DNA of 54,745 nt from an uncultured Kiritimatiellota bacterium (GTDB lineage Bacteria > Verrucomicrobiota > Kiritimatiellia > RFP12 > UBA1067). The stretch is taken from assembly GCA_934643865.1 (NCBI GenBank), contig CAKUCX010000017.1, positions 1-54,745 on the forward strand, written 5' to 3'. Position 1 is the stretch's first letter. Each line of letters opens with the position of its first letter. Both the position numbers and the translations under genes were made by a program. Below are positions 1-7,923 of the stretch, piece by piece. Under the pieces are notes generated by a model. That model was given only the letters and a program-made list of their open reading frames with translations, did no database searches and was not told the DNA's origin.

Positions 1-990
1 GGCCTCCTCGTAGGCGGGCGGCGTCGTGAGGAACGTCACGTTCGTGAGGTTCACGGCGTTGAAGGCGTTCGAGGAGATCGTCCAGCCCGCCGCCGCGCCG
101 CCGAGGACGACGGAGCCGAGGGCGGGGCAGTTCGTCACGGCGGAATACCCGACGTATTCGAGCGTCCCGTTGCGCCCGGCCTCCAGCGCGGCCATGTTCG
201 GGCAGTTGATGAAGGCGTGCGCGTTGAGGATCTGCAGCGCCGGGAGGCGCATCGTGCCCCGGAACTTCGAGAAGCGGAAGAGCCAGCTGTTCGCCTTCCT
301 GTCTTCGACGTTGCCGTCGTGGTGGTAGAGCTTCTGGACGGCGGCGAGGTCCCAGTCCGAAACGTCCGTCTCGGCCATGAAGTTGTCGTAGCCCGTACGC
401 TTCCAGTAGCCGCCGAGGCGCGTCACCTTGGGGATCTGGAGCATGACCTTCGTCAGATGGGTGTTGACGAGGAAGGTGTTGTTCGGCAGGTCGCCCGTCA
501 TCTCGGGCGCGACGAGGCGGAACGTCGTGAAGCCCGAAGAGCTGCCGCAGCCCTGGAAAGTCGCGGTGTCCATGCTCCGCAGCGTGGTCGGGAGGATGCA
601 GACGTCGAACGGCGCATCATTCACGTTGAGAAACGCCTTCTGGCCGATGTGGGTGATCGTCCACGCACTCGGCGCCCCGTCCACCGTCACGGCGCCACGT
701 AGGTCGAGGTCGCCCGAACCGACGAATTTTCCGTCCGCGTCCGTCGTAAGCGCCCAGCCTTCGGCCTGACTCGCGGTGGCGGCGCGTCCGCCGATGGCGA
801 GGTGTTTCTTCGCGGCGTCCCAGATCCAGCCCCGGAGCGTGTAGTTGCCGTCCGAGAGCGTGACGGGCGCCCTGTTCGTGAGCCCTTCGTCCAGCGTGAC
901 CGTCCACGTCTTCGTGGCGGGTTCGTCCGCCCGGGCGGCGGCGGCCAGCAGCAGAACGCATCCAACGAGGCGCATGAAAAGTGGAGACAT
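1..990 (-). CDS. secreted leucine-rich-repeat (BspA-like) surface protein, 3' end outside window
   Basis: The frame is open for 330 codons from the ATG at 990 to the window edge, so the C-terminus is missing. Residues 1-21 are a hydrophobic signal peptide (MSPLF...AAAARA), preceded by the ribosome site AAAAAGGAAACGCC. The mature part has a short N-terminal region and then irregular repeats of the BspA/LRR_5 type, with segments such as ITHIGQKAFLNV, NAHAFINCPNM, YVGYSAVTNCPAL and ISSNAFNAVNL. BspA-like proteins are usually cell-surface adhesins. Promoter, ribosome site and signal peptide are nearly identical to those of the next gene (4273), while the mature sequences are unrelated. The substrate or partner is unknown. 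Confidence 0.75.
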   Translation of the reverse strand, partial: MSPLFMRLVGCVLLLAAAARADEPATKTWTVTLDEGLTNRAPVTLSDGNYTLRGWIWDAAKKHLAIGGRAATASQAEGWALTTDADGKFVGSGDLDLRGAVTVDGAPSAWTITHIGQKAFLNVNDAPFDVCILPTTLRSMDTATFQGCGSSSGFTTFRLVAPEMTGDLPNNTFLVNTHLTKVMLQIPKVTRLGGYWKRTGYDNFMAETDVSDWDLAAVQKLYHHDGNVEDRKANSWLFRFSKFRGTMRLPALQILNAHAFINCPNMAALEAGRNGTLEYVGYSAVTNCPALGSVVLGGAAAGWTISSNAFNAVNLTNVTFLTTPPAYEEA

Positions 991-1394
991 GGCGTTTCCT
1001 TTTTCGTTTCGTTTGCAGATCGACGCACGGCAAGGGGACGCATCCGCGCGACACGTCCCACGCATGACGTGATTCTACCATTTACCCCCCCCCCCCCGTC
1101 AAATGCAAAATTACGAGAAATGCAACGCGCAACGCGAAATGCAATCGGTCAGCGAGCGGGGCGCCGGGGACGACATCGGGGACGACATCGGGGACGCGGG
1201 CCGCCGGGGACGCGCCATCCGGCCGGTCAACACGGAGCGCGCGGAGGCACGAAGGCACGGAGATTGTTTTTCAAAGTTGACGCGCCTAGGGGAGGGCGCG
1301 ACGTCCCCGGCGCGCCGCGCCCACGGGAACGACATCGGGGACGCGGGCCGCCGAGGACGTCGGCCCCTACCATCACGCACAATACACACCATGC
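926..1394. repeat. direct repeat copy A (cassette: 5' gene end, promoter, intergenic repeats)
   Basis: This 469-base segment recurs at 4209-4689 in the same orientation with only a few base differences and one extra 12-base unit (ggggacgacatc) in the second copy. It runs from inside the signal-peptide codons of the LRR gene, across the promoter and G tract, to just beyond the 3' end of the next gene (stop at 1400). It includes short tandem ggggacgacatc units (about 1166-1200), a palindromic unit (1288-1373), and a segment (about 1210-1300) that also occurs inverted at 36566-36680. Confidence 0.9.
1072..1102 (-). promoter_or_regulatory. promoter with poly-G spacer, LRR protein gene
   Basis: On the minus strand a -35-like TTGACG (1102-1097) and an extended -10 TGGTAGAAT (core 1077-1072) are separated by 19 nt, of which 12 belong to a run of 13 G (1097-1085; the first G is the last base of TTGACG). 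The start codon at 990 is about 80 nt downstream. Length change of the G run would alter the -35/-10 distance directly, as in neisserial phase-variable promoters. The promoter call rests on the hexamers and on similarity to other promoters in the window. Confidence 0.6.
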
Positions 1395-1399
1395 GGGCG

Positions 1400-4273
1400 T
1401 TAGCGCAGGATGAGCGCGAGGCCCTTGCCGTCGGAGAGGACGTTCAGGACACCCGTCCCCGCAAAGCGTTCGTCGTTCTTGCGCCGGGCGCCGCTCGCCG
1501 AACTGCCCCAGGTGCCGATGGGCTGGCGCACGCCGTCGAAGAAGAGGTCGCGGCACGTCTGCACGACGCCGGCCGCCAGCTTCAGCACGCCGCCGCCCTC
1601 GATGAAGACGTCCGTCTGGCGGCCGATCGCGCCGCCGTGTTCGAAGACGAGCGTGCCGCCCTTCACGACGGCCGCCGCCGCGTTCGTCCACGCGCCGTCC
1701 GGCGCGGCGAGCGTGAGGCGCCCGCGCGTGACCTGCACCGTGCCCGAGGAGCAGCTGGCGGCCGTGAGGACGTGCGGGAACGTGTCCGCATAACGCGCGT
1801 CGGCGTCGAGCGAGATTCCGGCCTGGCCCGTGAACGCCACCTTGTTCGTGATGCCGACGTAGGGGACCGTGAGATTCCCGTTGTCGTAGTTAGGCGGAAT
1901 GTGGTTCTGCGCGAGGTGGAGGAGGGCGGGCGCGTCGCTCGTCACCGTGCCGGCGACGCCGTGGAGGACGCCGAGGGCCTGGTCGTTCCCGCAGAGGTCG
2001 AGGGTGAACGCACCGCCCTCCATCTTGACGCGCGTCGCGTTTCCGTTGTAGGCTGTCGCGTCGAGCGCGTAGGGGACGCGCGTGCGGACGCGCCCGGACT
2101 GCCAGAAGCTCGAGTTCCCGCTCACCTTGTTCCGCGCGGTCCACAGATCGACCATCAGCGCCTCGGAGTAGAAGTTGAGGCGGTCGTTCACCGTCAGCGG
2201 CATGTTCGTGACGACGAGATGCGCGGGCGCGTTGCCCGCCGTGCGGAAGTTGACGTAGTTGAGGGACGTCTCGCCCGCAAAGACGAGTTCGGCGTCCTTC
2301 CCAAGAGTGACGTCCAGCGTGGCGTAATTGCCGTTGACGGCCTTGTGGACAACGCGCCCCTCGAAGCGGTTCGTCGTCCCCGCCTCGACGGCGACGGTAT
2401 ACGGTACCACCTCCACGCCATCTCCCCGGAAGTAGACGAGGGAACGCGTGTTGACGCCGCCGCCGAAGCGCAACTTGACACGCCGGAGGTCCACGTCCGT
2501 CGTTCCCGCCGCCTCGCCCATCGCACCGTCGCCCGCGAAGCGGACGGTGCCGTTCGTGAGCGTCATGTCGTTCGGGAAGGTGTTCGCCGCACCGAATTCC
2601 TGCGTGCCGGGGCCGTCCACGAGGATGCGGTCGAGCGCGGAAAACCCGGAAAGGGGCGCCGTCCAGCGGAGGGTCGCGTTCGTGGCGGCATACCAGGTCT
2701 GCGGCGCGGCGGCGGCAAGCGGCCAGGCGATCTCATACGTCCGCGCGTCGTCGGCGTCCGGCGTCTGCACGCCGCCCGCGCCGAGGAGGACGCGGCCCGT
2801 CGCGTCCGCCGCCCGGTCGAGCGTGAAGGCCCGCGTGAAGACGAGCCCCGCAAAGCGGACAAAGCCGTCCGCCGCGAAGGTCGCCCGCTCGCCGCCCGCG
2901 AACGTGGCCGTGAGGCCGCACGTCTCGAAGTCGGGCGCCGCGCCGCCCTCCCAGTTCGCGGCGGTGGCAAGGAGGGTGTCCGCGCCGCCGCCCGTCCATG
3001 TCGCCGCAGAGGGCGTCTCGGGGGCTCCCGTGTTCGAGACGACGTAGACAAGGCCGTCGCCGGAAAGCCAGGCCGAGGCCGTCGCCGCCGTGTGGAGGCC
3101 CGGCGCGAGCGCCACGCCGTCGAAGGTCGCGCGGTTGAAGGTCAGGGAGACGTCCTTGCCGACGACGACCCGGCTGCCCGCCGCGAGCGCGGCCTCCTGG
3201 GCCATGAAGCCGCTGCCCGCGCCCGCCTCGACGACGAACTGCGCGCCCGCCGCCACGTCCAACCGCGAAAGGCGCGAGAACGTCGCGCCCTCCACGAGGC
3301 GCACGACGCCGTTCGAGACGAGCAGTTCGCCCGTCGTATGCGAAACCGCCTTCGCGAAGACGAATGCCGCGTCCGCCGCGTCGGGGTTCCAGACGAGGCC
3401 CGCGCGGCGGTAGAACGTGCCCGTGAAGCGCATCGGGTTCACCGTGGGCGTGCCGCAGAGGGTGAGGGCCTGCGCCTCGACGCCGTCTTCGGACGTGAAG
3501 CCGTGCGCCGTGTTCGAGACGGCGGGCGATTCCTCGATCGCGCCATCGCGGATGCCCCAGTTCCAGGAGCGCTTCTCGGCCTTGCCGATCTTGACGCGCA
3601 GATTCGGGTCGTCCGAATCGAAGACGAGGCGCACGCCCTGGAGGATGTTCGTCGTGTGGTTGACGAACGTGCCGCCGCGCAGGCGCACCGTCAGGTTCTT
3701 CAGGTCGGCATAGGACCCGCTGATGCCCTGGGAGAGGTTCACGAGCGTGCCGCCGCCCGCCTTGATGACGTCCGTGCCCGTACAGGTGATGCCCTTCTGG
3801 AGGTTGAACGTCACGCCGTCGGGCACGGTGACGACGACGCCCTCGGCGGCTGGATCGTCCGGGTTCGCCCGGCAGGCGAGGCCGGCCCACCAGTGACCGC
3901 TCGTACCGACGAAGACGCCCGCGCCGCCCGCGCGCATGACGAGCGTCCCCTGGTGGAGCGTGAAGGGCCCCGGCGCGGTGAACGCCGAAAGAGGATTGAC
4001 CGTGCCGTCGCTCGCGGTGATCGTGATGTTGCCGCCCGTCTCCGGGTCCTTCTCGGGGAGGACGACCGCATCGCCGACGGCGGGCACGCCGGCGGCGCCG
4101 ACGGCGTTCGTCCAGTTGCAGCCCTCGCCCGTCGCGGACCAGAAGTAGCCCAAGCGGTTTGATTTCTTGCCGCCGCCCTTGAGAAACCATGTCTCCGCAA
4201 CGGCCCTTTCCGCCCGGGCGGCGGCGGCCAGCAGCAGAACGCATCCAACGAGGCGCATGAAAAGTGGAGACAT
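1400..4273 (-). CDS. giant secreted autotransporter-like repeat protein
   Basis: A 957-residue protein starting at the ATG at 4273, chosen over an in-frame ATG at 4348 because it has the ribosome site AAAAAGGAAACGCC and opens a clean signal peptide (about residues 1-21). The mature chain is rich in Gly, Ala, Thr and Val with recurring beta-strand segments of the kind seen in passenger-type beta-helices (LTNGTVRFAGDGAMGEAAG, VVKGGTLVFEHGGAIG). The C-terminus (GTWGSSASGARRKND, then FAGTGVLNVLSDG) resembles the conserved end of large secreted proteins of PVC bacteria. No barrel domain is visible, so export beyond Sec is unknown. Probable surface or extracellular structural role; no enzyme motif seen. 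Confidence 0.75.
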   Translation of the reverse strand: MSPLFMRLVGCVLLLAAAARAERAVAETWFLKGGGKKSNRLGYFWSATGEGCNWTNAVGAAGVPAVGDAVVLPEKDPETGGNITITASDGTVNPLSAFTAPGPFTLHQGTLVMRAGGAGVFVGTSGHWWAGLACRANPDDPAAEGVVVTVPDGVTFNLQKGITCTGTDVIKAGGGTLVNLSQGISGSYADLKNLTVRLRGGTFVNHTTNILQGVRLVFDSDDPNLRVKIGKAEKRSWNWGIRDGAIEESPAVSNTAHGFTSEDGVEAQALTLCGTPTVNPMRFTGTFYRRAGLVWNPDAADAAFVFAKAVSHTTGELLVSNGVVRLVEGATFSRLSRLDVAAGAQFVVEAGAGSGFMAQEAALAAGSRVVVGKDVSLTFNRATFDGVALAPGLHTAATASAWLSGDGLVYVVSNTGAPETPSAATWTGGGADTLLATAANWEGGAAPDFETCGLTATFAGGERATFAADGFVRFAGLVFTRAFTLDRAADATGRVLLGAGGVQTPDADDARTYEIAWPLAAAAPQTWYAATNATLRWTAPLSGFSALDRILVDGPGTQEFGAANTFPNDMTLTNGTVRFAGDGAMGEAAGTTDVDLRRVKLRFGGGVNTRSLVYFRGDGVEVVPYTVAVEAGTTNRFEGRVVHKAVNGNYATLDVTLGKDAELVFAGETSLNYVNFRTAGNAPAHLVVTNMPLTVNDRLNFYSEALMVDLWTARNKVSGNSSFWQSGRVRTRVPYALDATAYNGNATRVKMEGGAFTLDLCGNDQALGVLHGVAGTVTSDAPALLHLAQNHIPPNYDNGNLTVPYVGITNKVAFTGQAGISLDADARYADTFPHVLTAASCSSGTVQVTRGRLTLAAPDGAWTNAAAAVVKGGTLVFEHGGAIGRQTDVFIEGGGVLKLAAGVVQTCRDLFFDGVRQPIGTWGSSASGARRKNDERFAGTGVLNVLSDGKGLALILR

Positions 4274-4689
4274 GGCGTTTCCTTTTTCGTTTCGTTTGCA
4301 GATCGACGCACGGCAAGGGGACGCATCCGCGCGACACGTCCCACGCATGACGTGATTCTACCATTTACCCCCCCCCCCCCGTCAAATGCAAAATTACGAG
4401 AAATGCAACGCGCAACGCGAAATGCAATCGGTCAGCGAGCGGGGCGCCGGGGACGACATCGGGGACGACATCGGGGACGCGGGCCGCCGGGGACGCGCCA
4501 TCCGGCCGGTCAACACGGAGCGCGCGGAGGCACGAAGGCACGGAGATTGTTTTTCAAAGTTGACGCGCCTAGGGGAGGGCGCGACGTCCTCGGCGCGCCG
4601 CGCCCACGGGGACGACATCGGGGACGACATCGGGGACGCGGGCCGCCGGGGACGTCGGCCCCTACCATCATGCACAATACACACCATGC
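4209..4689. repeat. direct repeat copy B of the surface-protein cassette
   Basis: Second copy of the segment at 926-1394, offset by 3283 bases at its left part. It covers the signal-peptide codons, ribosome site, promoter and G tract of the giant secreted protein, and about 300 bases upstream. The visible differences are a few single bases and one additional 12-base ggggacgacatc unit. Confidence 0.9.
4355..4385 (-). promoter_or_regulatory. promoter with poly-G spacer, giant secreted protein gene
   Basis: Same arrangement as at 1072-1102: -35-like TTGACG at 4385-4380, 13 G (4380-4368), extended -10 TGGTAGAAT with core 4360-4355, spacer 19 nt. It belongs to the duplicated cassette. Confidence 0.6.
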
Positions 4690-4982
4690 CCACGCCATGC
4701 CCGCACCCATGCACACGCACCATGGCATCCATGGTAGGGCGCGACGTCCCCGGCGCGCCGCGCCCACGGGGACAACATCGGGGACGCCACGTGTACGCGG
4801 GCCGCCGGGGACGTCGGCCCCTACCAACATGCACAATGTACGCCATGCCCGCACGCCATGCCCGCATGCACCATGGCATCCATGGTAGGGCGCGACGTCC
4901 CCGGCGCGCCGCGCCCACGGGGACGACATCGGGGACACCACGTGGACGCGGGCCGCCGGGGAGCAGGACGGAGCGGGCGTCT
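4570..4982. repeat. array of long imperfect palindromes upstream of the giant secreted protein gene
   Basis: No gene is visible here. Three units (4570-4667, 4731-4826, 4882-4961), with a fourth in copy A at 1288-1373, each pair a left arm like ggtagggcgcgacgtccccg with a right arm like cggggacgtcggcccctacc, around a centre holding ggggacgacatcgggg. The last unit has lost the end of its right arm. Spacers carry short repeated words (atgcacaat, ccatgcccgc, catggcatccatgg). The strong symmetry predicts long hairpins in either strand. They may act as terminators between lpxA and the surface genes or be a dispersed repeat family. Confidence 0.8.
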
Positions 4983-5765
4983 TCAGCAGACGCCGCGCGT
5001 CGAATGGCGGTAGAACTGGACGAGTTCCTTGACCTCGTCGAACGGCTCGACGTCGTTCTCGACGCGCTCAAGCGCCTGGGAACGGTTGAGACCGCTGTGG
5101 TAGATGAAGCGGAACGCCTCCTTGAGGGCGGCGATGACGTCCTTCGGGAAGCCCCGGCGGTTGAGTCCGACGACGTTCGGGCCGATCACCTTGAGCGAAC
5201 CCTCCACCATGTCGCCGAGCATGAACGGCGGGAAGTCCTGGCGGATCTTCGACATGCCGCCCACCATCGCGTGGCGCCCGATGCTGCAGAACTGGTGGGA
5301 CGCGGCGCAGCCGCCGATGATCGCCCAGTCCTGGATGTGGACGTCGCCCGCGAGCTGCACGGAGTTGGAGCAGATCACGTGGTCGCCGAGGACGACGCCG
5401 TGCGCGGCGTGGCAGTAGGCCATGAAGAGGACGTCGTTGCCGAGAACCGTCTTCTCGCCGTCCGCCGTACCGAGGTGGACCGTGGCGAACTCGCGGATGA
5501 CGGTGCGGTCGCCGATTTCGACGTAGGAGACGCTGCCCTCCTTGTACTTGAGGTCCTGCGTCTTCATGCCGATGCAGGCGTAGGGGAAGACCTGGCAGTC
5601 CTCGCCGAGCGTCGAATGGCCCCGGATGATCGCGCCCTGCTGCACGACCGTGCGCGCGCCGAGCTTCACGTCCGGCCCGATGCTCGCGTAGGGGCCGATC
5701 TCGACGCCGTCGCCGAGCTGCGCGTTTTTGTCGACAAGTGCGGTGGGGTGGATGGAAACGGACAT
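4983..5765 (-). CDS. lpxA: UDP-N-acetylglucosamine acyltransferase LpxA
   Basis: A 260-residue protein of the usual LpxA length that transfers a 3-hydroxyacyl chain from acyl-ACP to UDP-GlcNAc, the first step of lipid A synthesis in the cytoplasm. The sequence is a left-handed beta-helix of hexapeptide repeats (IHPTALVDKNAQLGDGVEIG onward). The catalytic His lies in CHAAHGVVLG (His122, matching E. coli His125), and the C-terminal GLNRRGF element matches the family. It is the last gene of the rnfE-nrdR-OMP-lptF/G-lpxA run and starts 12 nt after the permease gene. It shows the organism has a lipopolysaccharide-type outer membrane. Confidence 0.95.
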   Translation of the reverse strand: MSVSIHPTALVDKNAQLGDGVEIGPYASIGPDVKLGARTVVQQGAIIRGHSTLGEDCQVFPYACIGMKTQDLKYKEGSVSYVEIGDRTVIREFATVHLGTADGEKTVLGNDVLFMAYCHAAHGVVLGDHVICSNSVQLAGDVHIQDWAIIGGCAASHQFCSIGRHAMVGGMSKIRQDFPPFMLGDMVEGSLKVIGPNVVGLNRRGFPKDVIAALKEAFRFIYHSGLNRSQALERVENDVEPFDEVKELVQFYRHSTRGVC

Positions 5766-5777
5766 GGTGCTTGCTCC

Positions 5778-6938
5778 TTAGAGGTTCTTGGGGATGAGGT
5801 AGCTGGCAAGGGCCGCACAGAGGACGACCGGCAGCCAGATGAGAAGGTCTGGGCGCACCGCGTAGTTCTTCTCCAGGCTCGTCATGAGGATGACGACGAG
5901 GTAGTAGCCGAGCGCCGTGACGAGCGCGATCGCGATGCCGATGGAGGACTCCCGCCGCTGCGCGCGGATGCCGAGCGGCACGCCCACGAGGACGAAGCAG
6001 ATCGAGGCGAACGCGAAGACAAGGCGCTTCTGGAACTCGGTGCGCAGGTTGCTGAGCTGGCTCTTCAGGGACTTCTTCACGAGCTTCAGCTCCTTGGCGA
6101 CGGCCCCCTTCGCGCGCCCTTCGCGCGCGCGCCGCTCGGCCGCCGCCTGGGGATCCTTCACGTCCGCCTTCGCGAGGCGGATCTCGGAGAGGATCTCGAA
6201 GAAGCGGAAGTCCTTCTCGCGGCGCTTGTAGGTGCGGTCCTTGAGGGCGTCCTTCACGCGGTACTGGAAGCGGGTGGCGCGCGCCATGCCGGGGTTGTTC
6301 TCGTCCAGCGGATCGACGGTCATGCCGTGCAGGTCGAGGACGACATCGCGCCCCTCGCTCGTGACGAGCGCCTTGGAGGCCGTGATCATGCGGTCGACGC
6401 GCGGGTTCGAGAAGTCGAGGACGATGAGGTCTCTCAACCAGTTCCCCTCTTTCTCCTCGAAGTAGATCTTCACCTTCGGGAAGTCGTCGATGACGCGGCC
6501 CGGCTCCAGAAGCTCCAGCCCCGCCCCGACGGAGATGCGGCGCGCCAGGTTGCGACGGACCTCGTGGCCGCGCGGCACGATCTCGTTGTTGACGAAGAGC
6601 CCCAGAAGCGTGCAGGCGAAGGCGAAGAGGAGCGGCGCGCGCACGACGGTGAGCAGGTTGACGCCACACGCGCGCATGGCGGCGATCTCGCTGTCCGCCG
6701 AGAGGCGCGAGAAGACGAGCACGGAGGCGACGAGCAGCGCGAGGGGAATCGTCCACTGCAGCGTCTCGGGGAAGCTCACGAACGCGAAGCGCCCCACGAG
6801 GTCGGCCGGAATGCCCTGGAGCATGTAGCGGACGATCTGCACCATCAGCCCCACCGTAAGCACGAAGGACAGCACGAGGAACGCGAGGAAGAACGAGGAG
6901 AGGAACGCGCCGAAGACGTAGCGCTCAAGGGTTTTCAT
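5778..6938 (-). CDS. LptF/LptG family lipopolysaccharide export permease
   Basis: A 386-residue YjgP/YjgQ-family protein. It starts MKTLERYVFGAFLSSFFLAF, the typical first membrane helix, with further helices near residues 45-120, and a periplasmic jellyroll-like part (about 130-290) before three C-terminal membrane segments (about 300-385, including FASICFVLVGVPLGIRA). In the LptBFGC complex such proteins pull lipopolysaccharide from the inner membrane. Only one paralogue is seen here, so LptF and LptG cannot be told apart. The start overlaps the upstream barrel gene by 4 nt, and lpxA follows directly, consistent with a lipid A/LPS operon. Confidence 0.88.
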   Translation of the reverse strand: MKTLERYVFGAFLSSFFLAFLVLSFVLTVGLMVQIVRYMLQGIPADLVGRFAFVSFPETLQWTIPLALLVASVLVFSRLSADSEIAAMRACGVNLLTVVRAPLLFAFACTLLGLFVNNEIVPRGHEVRRNLARRISVGAGLELLEPGRVIDDFPKVKIYFEEKEGNWLRDLIVLDFSNPRVDRMITASKALVTSEGRDVVLDLHGMTVDPLDENNPGMARATRFQYRVKDALKDRTYKRREKDFRFFEILSEIRLAKADVKDPQAAAERRAREGRAKGAVAKELKLVKKSLKSQLSNLRTEFQKRLVFAFASICFVLVGVPLGIRAQRRESSIGIAIALVTALGYYLVVILMTSLEKNYAVRPDLLIWLPVVLCAALASYLIPKNL

Positions 6939-7483
6939 TCGCCGCCTCCCCCGAAGGCCCACTGCAGGCCGACGCCGACCGAATAGAGCATCCCGCACGG
7001 CGCGTCGCAGGCCAGGAGGGCCTGCGCGTCGACGCGCAGGGCCAGCGACTCCGTCAGGTGGTAGAACGCGCCGAGCCCCGCGACGGGCCCCGTCGCCGTG
7101 CGGCGCGCGCCGTCCGCAAACGCATGGCGCGCGCCGAAGCGCGTCCCCGCGCCGAACGTCGCGAACGGGTCGAAGCGCTCGCAGCCAAAGAGCCGGTCGA
7201 ACGCCTCGAAGCCGGAAAAGTGCCAGAGACCACGCACGGCGACGCCCGCGAGGGCCTCCCGCCCGCCCGCGCCGGAAACATTCGGCGCGCAGGCACCCTC
7301 CACCTCCCACGCCAGGAAGTCGCTTGCGTAGAAGCCCGCGCGCACGCTCGCCTCCGCCGCGCGGGAGAGCGCGTTCCCATTGCCGGGCAGCAGCAGCCCG
7401 CCCGCCACGCCGACATACTCGGCGGCGCCGCAGGCGCCCGCAAGCAGCGCGGCGAGCGCGCCGATGAATCCCCGGCCCCTCAT
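6935..7483 (-). CDS. small outer-membrane beta-barrel protein
   Basis: A 182-residue protein with signal peptide (MRGRGFIGALAALLAGACGA) and a mature part of alternating hydrophobic strands ending in a strand-like YSVGVGLQWAFGGGGE. Length and pattern fit an eight-stranded OmpA/OmpW-like barrel; no enzymatic residues were recognised. The ATG overlaps the nrdR stop (ATGA), and its own stop overlaps the start of the LptF/G gene, so it is translationally coupled within the operon. The position beside LPS genes hints at an envelope role, which is inference. Confidence 0.65.
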   Translation of the reverse strand: MRGRGFIGALAALLAGACGAAEYVGVAGGLLLPGNGNALSRAAEASVRAGFYASDFLAWEVEGACAPNVSGAGGREALAGVAVRGLWHFSGFEAFDRLFGCERFDPFATFGAGTRFGARHAFADGARRTATGPVAGLGAFYHLTESLALRVDAQALLACDAPCGMLYSVGVGLQWAFGGGGE

Positions 7484-7923
7484 TTCCTCACCATCTCCGT
7501 GATGGCGCTCAGGAACTGGTTGACGTCCGTGAAGCGCCGGTAGACGGAGGCGAAGCGGATGTACGCCACCTCGTCGAGTTCGTGGAGGCGCGCCATGACG
7601 CACTGGCCGATCCGCTCCGACGCCACCTCCTCGCCCTCCAGGGCCGCCACGACGCCGCCGATGAGGTCCTGCACCTTCGATTCGGGGATGGGCCGCTTCT
7701 GGCAGGCGATGCGCACGGACTTCTCCAGCTTCTCGCGCTGGAAGACCTCGCGCCGCCCGTCGCGCTTGACGACGAAGAGGTCGTCGCGGTCGATCTCCTC
7801 GTGCGTCGTGAAGCGGAAGCCGCACTTCAGGCACTCGCGGCGGCGGCGGACGACGACGCCCTCCTTGGAGGCGCGCGAGTCGAGGACCTTGTCGTCGTCG
7901 TTTCCGCACTTGGGGCACTTCAT
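7480..7923 (-). CDS. nrdR: transcriptional repressor NrdR
   Basis: A 147-residue protein of exact family length. An N-terminal zinc ribbon (Cys3, Cys6, Cys31, Cys34: CPKC and CLKC) is followed by an ATP-cone domain starting near VVKRDGRREVFQREKLEKSV. NrdR binds NrdR boxes of ribonucleotide reductase genes in response to ATP/dATP; no nrd gene lies in the window. Its ATG overlaps the rnfE stop codon (ATGA) and its stop overlaps the next start, so it is carried in an operon with envelope genes. Confidence 0.95.
   Translation of the reverse strand: MKCPKCGNDDDKVLDSRASKEGVVVRRRRECLKCGFRFTTHEEIDRDDLFVVKRDGRREVFQREKLEKSVRIACQKRPIPESKVQDLIGGVVAALEGEEVASERIGQCVMARLHELDEVAYIRFASVYRRFTDVNQFLSAITEMVRK

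Noticed and set aside
1085..1097. C13 tract as a sequencing artefact
   Set aside because: Length may be misread, but the tract is present in two separate loci with matching flanks, so the feature itself is real; exact length is uncertain.
1103..4162. Very long plus-strand open frame (about 1019 codons)
   Set aside because: It mirrors the giant secreted protein gene and reads as Arg/Ala/Glu/Val-rich nonsense; high GC at third positions removes stops on the opposite strand.
4348..4348. ATG at 4348 as a leaderless start of the giant secreted protein
   Set aside because: It is 6-7 nt after the -10, but it would put 25 polar residues before the signal peptide; the ATG at 4273 has a strong ribosome site.
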